In this document: positions 52,689 to 54,824 of the stretch, piece after piece
Layout: the number at the start of each line of letters is the position of its first letter
Numbering within the stretch: position 1 is the stretch's first letter
Assembly: GCA_938023075.1 (NCBI GenBank)
Contig: CALHDG010000106.1
Coordinates: 1-54,824 of the forward strand
Length of the DNA: 54,824 nt
From: an uncultured Chitinophagales bacterium
GTDB lineage: Bacteria; Bacteroidota; Bacteroidia; Chitinophagales; JAHDHT01
Reading direction: 5' to 3'
Position numbers and translations under genes: made by a program
The notes under the pieces: model-generated
What the model was told of the DNA's origin: nothing
Database searches by the model: none
The model's input: only the letters and a program-made list of their open reading frames with translations

Positions 52689-52949
52689 AATTGAGTGGAC
52701 AGATCACGCATTACAAGAACTTCAACAAACACGGAAAAAGAACTAAACAAACTTGCTTATGAAATTGAGCAATTTGTTACTTTAATTTCTAACAATCCTA
52801 ATATGTTTCCAGTCTCAGATACAAAAGATATCCGGAAAGTAGTTATTAAAAAATACAACACATTATATTATAGAATATTAACAGACAAGGTTGAAATATT
52901 ATCTTTTTTTTCGAACCGGCAAAACCCTGATAAAAGAAAACTATTTTGA
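52672..52949 (+). pseudogene. ParE/RelE-family toxin, frameshifted
   Basis: The frame starting at ATG 52672 encodes MKSGYKIEWTDHALQELQQT, a typical ParE N-terminus, but stops at 52744-52746. The rest of the toxin continues in another frame (TEKELNKLAYEIEQFVTLI, then FPVSDTKDIRKVVIKKYNTLYYRI and IEILSFF-like VEILSFFSNRQNP). The junction near 52729 has also lost the few residues normally found between the two helices, so a small out-of-frame deletion inactivated the toxin. Confidence 0.85.
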
Positions 52950-52957
52950 AGAAGTGG

Positions 52958-54824
52958 CTATATCAACGTCCGTATCCAATCATCTAAAATCTCCTGGTCT
53001 ACTTGATCTAACTTAACCTCACTTTTCACCAATTGTTGAATGGCATTAGACAAGCCATTTTGTTTATGGTTTTGATGAATTTCGTCTAACTGTTTTTGTA
53101 CTTCATCAATTAAACGGTCTTTATCATCTTCCCCTTTTAAGGATTTTAAATAATCAATCGCGGCTTTTTGATCATCGCCAATTTTCTGATCCATCAAATA
53201 CACCTCTTTCTGTTTACTGGTGATCAAACCCAACACCACGCCTTTTAAGTAATGGACCCGCACGATGTCATTTTTATTACCCATTAAAATATTGTTAGGA
53301 TACAGATCATTATCAATGGCATCAGCATACACATAAAAATCGTTTGGTGAAGGTGGCTTTCCATCACTATCAAATTGTTGTAGGCGCGTTCTGCATTCGT
53401 CTACCAAGGTTATTTTAAATGCAGGGAAACCTCTTTTTGCCCTAAAAATGCTGAGCTTATTTTTATCGTTGTTTTCTTCTTTGCTTTCGGCTTTAAAACC
53501 TTGCTCCAATAAAATATTAGCTAATTCCAAGCCATCTTTTTCGCCGACTTGATTAAAATACAAATCACACTTTTCTTCTGTTGGATCGCCGGTACCAAAA
53601 TCTTTTAAATTCAAATAAACTTGCGAGGCTTCTGCCATCAACTTCATTCTGGTATTGGTGTTGGTTTTATTGTTGATGTAATTATCTCTAAACAAAAAAT
53701 CATATAAATTTTTATTAGAAAGATGACGGTATTGCGTTCTGAAAAACTGATCTACTTCGGTTTCTAATTTCGAGATGTCGCCGTTTGCTTTGTAAGCATT
53801 GTAGTAGTTCACAATTTTTCGGTTTTCTTTATCAATAAAAAAATCGCTGGCGGTAGCGTGTTCTCTGTATTGCTCTAAATCTTTACGCTCAATAATATTG
53901 CTTTCAAACAAATTATTTTCAAAATGTAAACCATCAATTTTATGCGCGGTGTTTTCGTAACTTTGTATCACTTCACTTTTAAAACCGCCTAAACTTTTTT
54001 TGGTTTTCTGCACGGCTTGTATCACTTTTAAAATAGTTTCATAAGTATGCGCATATTTTAAATGCTTAAATCGAAGTTGATATTGCTCACTTTCTAAAGT
54101 TAAATACTGATTAATCAAACCCACCTTTTCCTTATTATGATCTTTCATTTGGAGGTTTAAAGCCTTCATGGGTTTACCAATTTGCTTACGATATTTCAAA
54201 AAAGCCCAAACAGCATAAACAATTAAAAGTAGGGTAAACAAGCCACCCCAAACTTCAAAAGCGTTAGTATCCGATTCTTGAAATAGTTTAGTTAAGACTA
54301 CTGGAATTTTTATGTGTACGAACGTAACCAAGGCAGCCGGTACACCAAAAACAATTAAGGGATAAAAAATAAACAATCGCTTCAACAACTTATCCCGTTT
54401 TTCTTTTAGTTTATCTATCTTATCTAATACCAAAGTGCGCTTGCTATCATTGCCTTGCAGCTGCGTTCTAACCTCTTGTTGTTGAGTTTGCTGCTCTTTT
54501 AAATCGGCATCTCTAATTTCTTTTCTAAAGGCGGCACTTTCCAATTTTCGTTTGGTGTCTTCTAAAGTTTTTTGCAAGTCGGCATAAGTTAATTTGTCTT
54601 TGTCAACCTCTTCTCTAAGCCGGTTCAGTTCATCATTTTTTGATTTGAGTTCCGTTTCAATGTTTGATAAATCTATGGTGGTAGATTTTTCACCTTCGCC
54701 AATGTCGCCCATTTCTAACAACATTTTTTCTCGCAATTCTTCCACCTCTTCGGTTAAATAAGCCATGCGTTTTTCTTTGTTTTTTAAATCGATGGCAAGT
54801 TGTTCGGCTTCTTCTAATTGTTCA
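52958..54824 (-). CDS. Coiled-coil membrane protein, 5'-partial
   Basis: The family is not recognised. At least 621 residues are visible and the frame continues past the window edge (in-frame codons upstream of ATG 54766 read LAIDLKNKEKR). The N-terminal about 120 residues form a charged coiled coil. Two membrane helices follow (FIFYPLIVFGVPAALVTFV and VWGGLFTLLLIVYAVWAFL). A second helical region and a C-terminal domain of about 300 residues contain DFYVYADAIDNDLYPNNILMGNKND. The downstream gap to the parE remnant is 8 bp. It may be an envelope or stress protein; nothing more can be said. Confidence 0.8.
   Translation of the reverse strand, partial: EQLEEAEQLAIDLKNKEKRMAYLTEEVEELREKMLLEMGDIGEGEKSTTIDLSNIETELKSKNDELNRLREEVDKDKLTYADLQKTLEDTKRKLESAAFRKEIRDADLKEQQTQQQEVRTQLQGNDSKRTLVLDKIDKLKEKRDKLLKRLFIFYPLIVFGVPAALVTFVHIKIPVVLTKLFQESDTNAFEVWGGLFTLLLIVYAVWAFLKYRKQIGKPMKALNLQMKDHNKEKVGLINQYLTLESEQYQLRFKHLKYAHTYETILKVIQAVQKTKKSLGGFKSEVIQSYENTAHKIDGLHFENNLFESNIIERKDLEQYREHATASDFFIDKENRKIVNYYNAYKANGDISKLETEVDQFFRTQYRHLSNKNLYDFLFRDNYINNKTNTNTRMKLMAEASQVYLNLKDFGTGDPTEEKCDLYFNQVGEKDGLELANILLEQGFKAESKEENNDKNKLSIFRAKRGFPAFKITLVDECRTRLQQFDSDGKPPSPNDFYVYADAIDNDLYPNNILMGNKNDIVRVHYLKGVVLGLITSKQKEVYLMDQKIGDDQKAAIDYLKSLKGEDDKDRLIDEVQKQLDEIHQNHKQNGLSNAIQQLVKSEVKLDQVDQEILDDWIRTLI

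Overview
The window looks like chromosome of a low-GC Bacteroidota, most likely of the Saprospiria/Chitinophagia type. The evidence is a SusC/SusD pair, secreted proteins ending in type IX secretion (T9SS) sorting domains, a 3-coathanger-type C-terminus, several exact TAnnTTTG (-7) promoter elements, a large-format signal peptidase I, and many housekeeping genes (miaA, cca, tgt, kdsA, gdh, ccmB/C/D, SRP RNA). No rRNA, tRNA or CRISPR array was seen.

Layout. 1-10 kb: a hypothetical protein, the cca-miaA tRNA-maturation operon, a small lipoprotein, an SDR/aldehyde dehydrogenase pair resembling tryptophan (kynurenine) catabolism enzymes, a DEAD-box helicase, tgt, and a DUF5694-like lipoprotein. 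10.5-18 kb: a secreted SdiA-regulated/phytase-like protein with cysteine-rich repeats, then susC-susD. 18.3-22.7 kb: a compact terpenoid locus with a cytochrome P450, a class II (DxDD) terpene cyclase and a prenyl-diphosphate synthase. 22.8-31.5 kb: an active/inactive M16 peptidase pair, a transaldolase-like aldolase, SRP RNA, kdsA, a sterol-desaturase-family hydroxylase and a Ppx/GppA phosphatase. 31.8-43 kb: secreted T9SS esterase and L-domain proteins, tandem signal peptidases (one lacking the catalytic serine), and a giant M43 metalloprotease ending in an IPTL-type sorting signal. 43.5-47 kb: cytochrome c maturation genes and glutamate dehydrogenase. 47.5-54.8 kb: an MFS transporter, an Lhr-type helicase, a truncated REP-associated transposase beside two REP-like hairpins, two decayed toxin-antitoxin loci, and a coiled-coil membrane protein running off the end.

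The most unusual feature is the density of small non-autonomous repeats between genes. At least four families (called R1-R4 here) and one nested MITE occur. R1 is a palindromic element with five copies. Its outer arms are conserved while the inner arms differ between copies and stay complementary. One R1 copy lies in frame inside the leader of susD, in the manner of the Rickettsia palindromic elements. Other R1 copies have terminal inverted repeats and target-site duplications, and one interrupts the second unit of a local direct repeat whose first unit gives the empty site. None of these repeats encodes its own mobility enzyme. All assignments come from reading the sequence; no database search was run.
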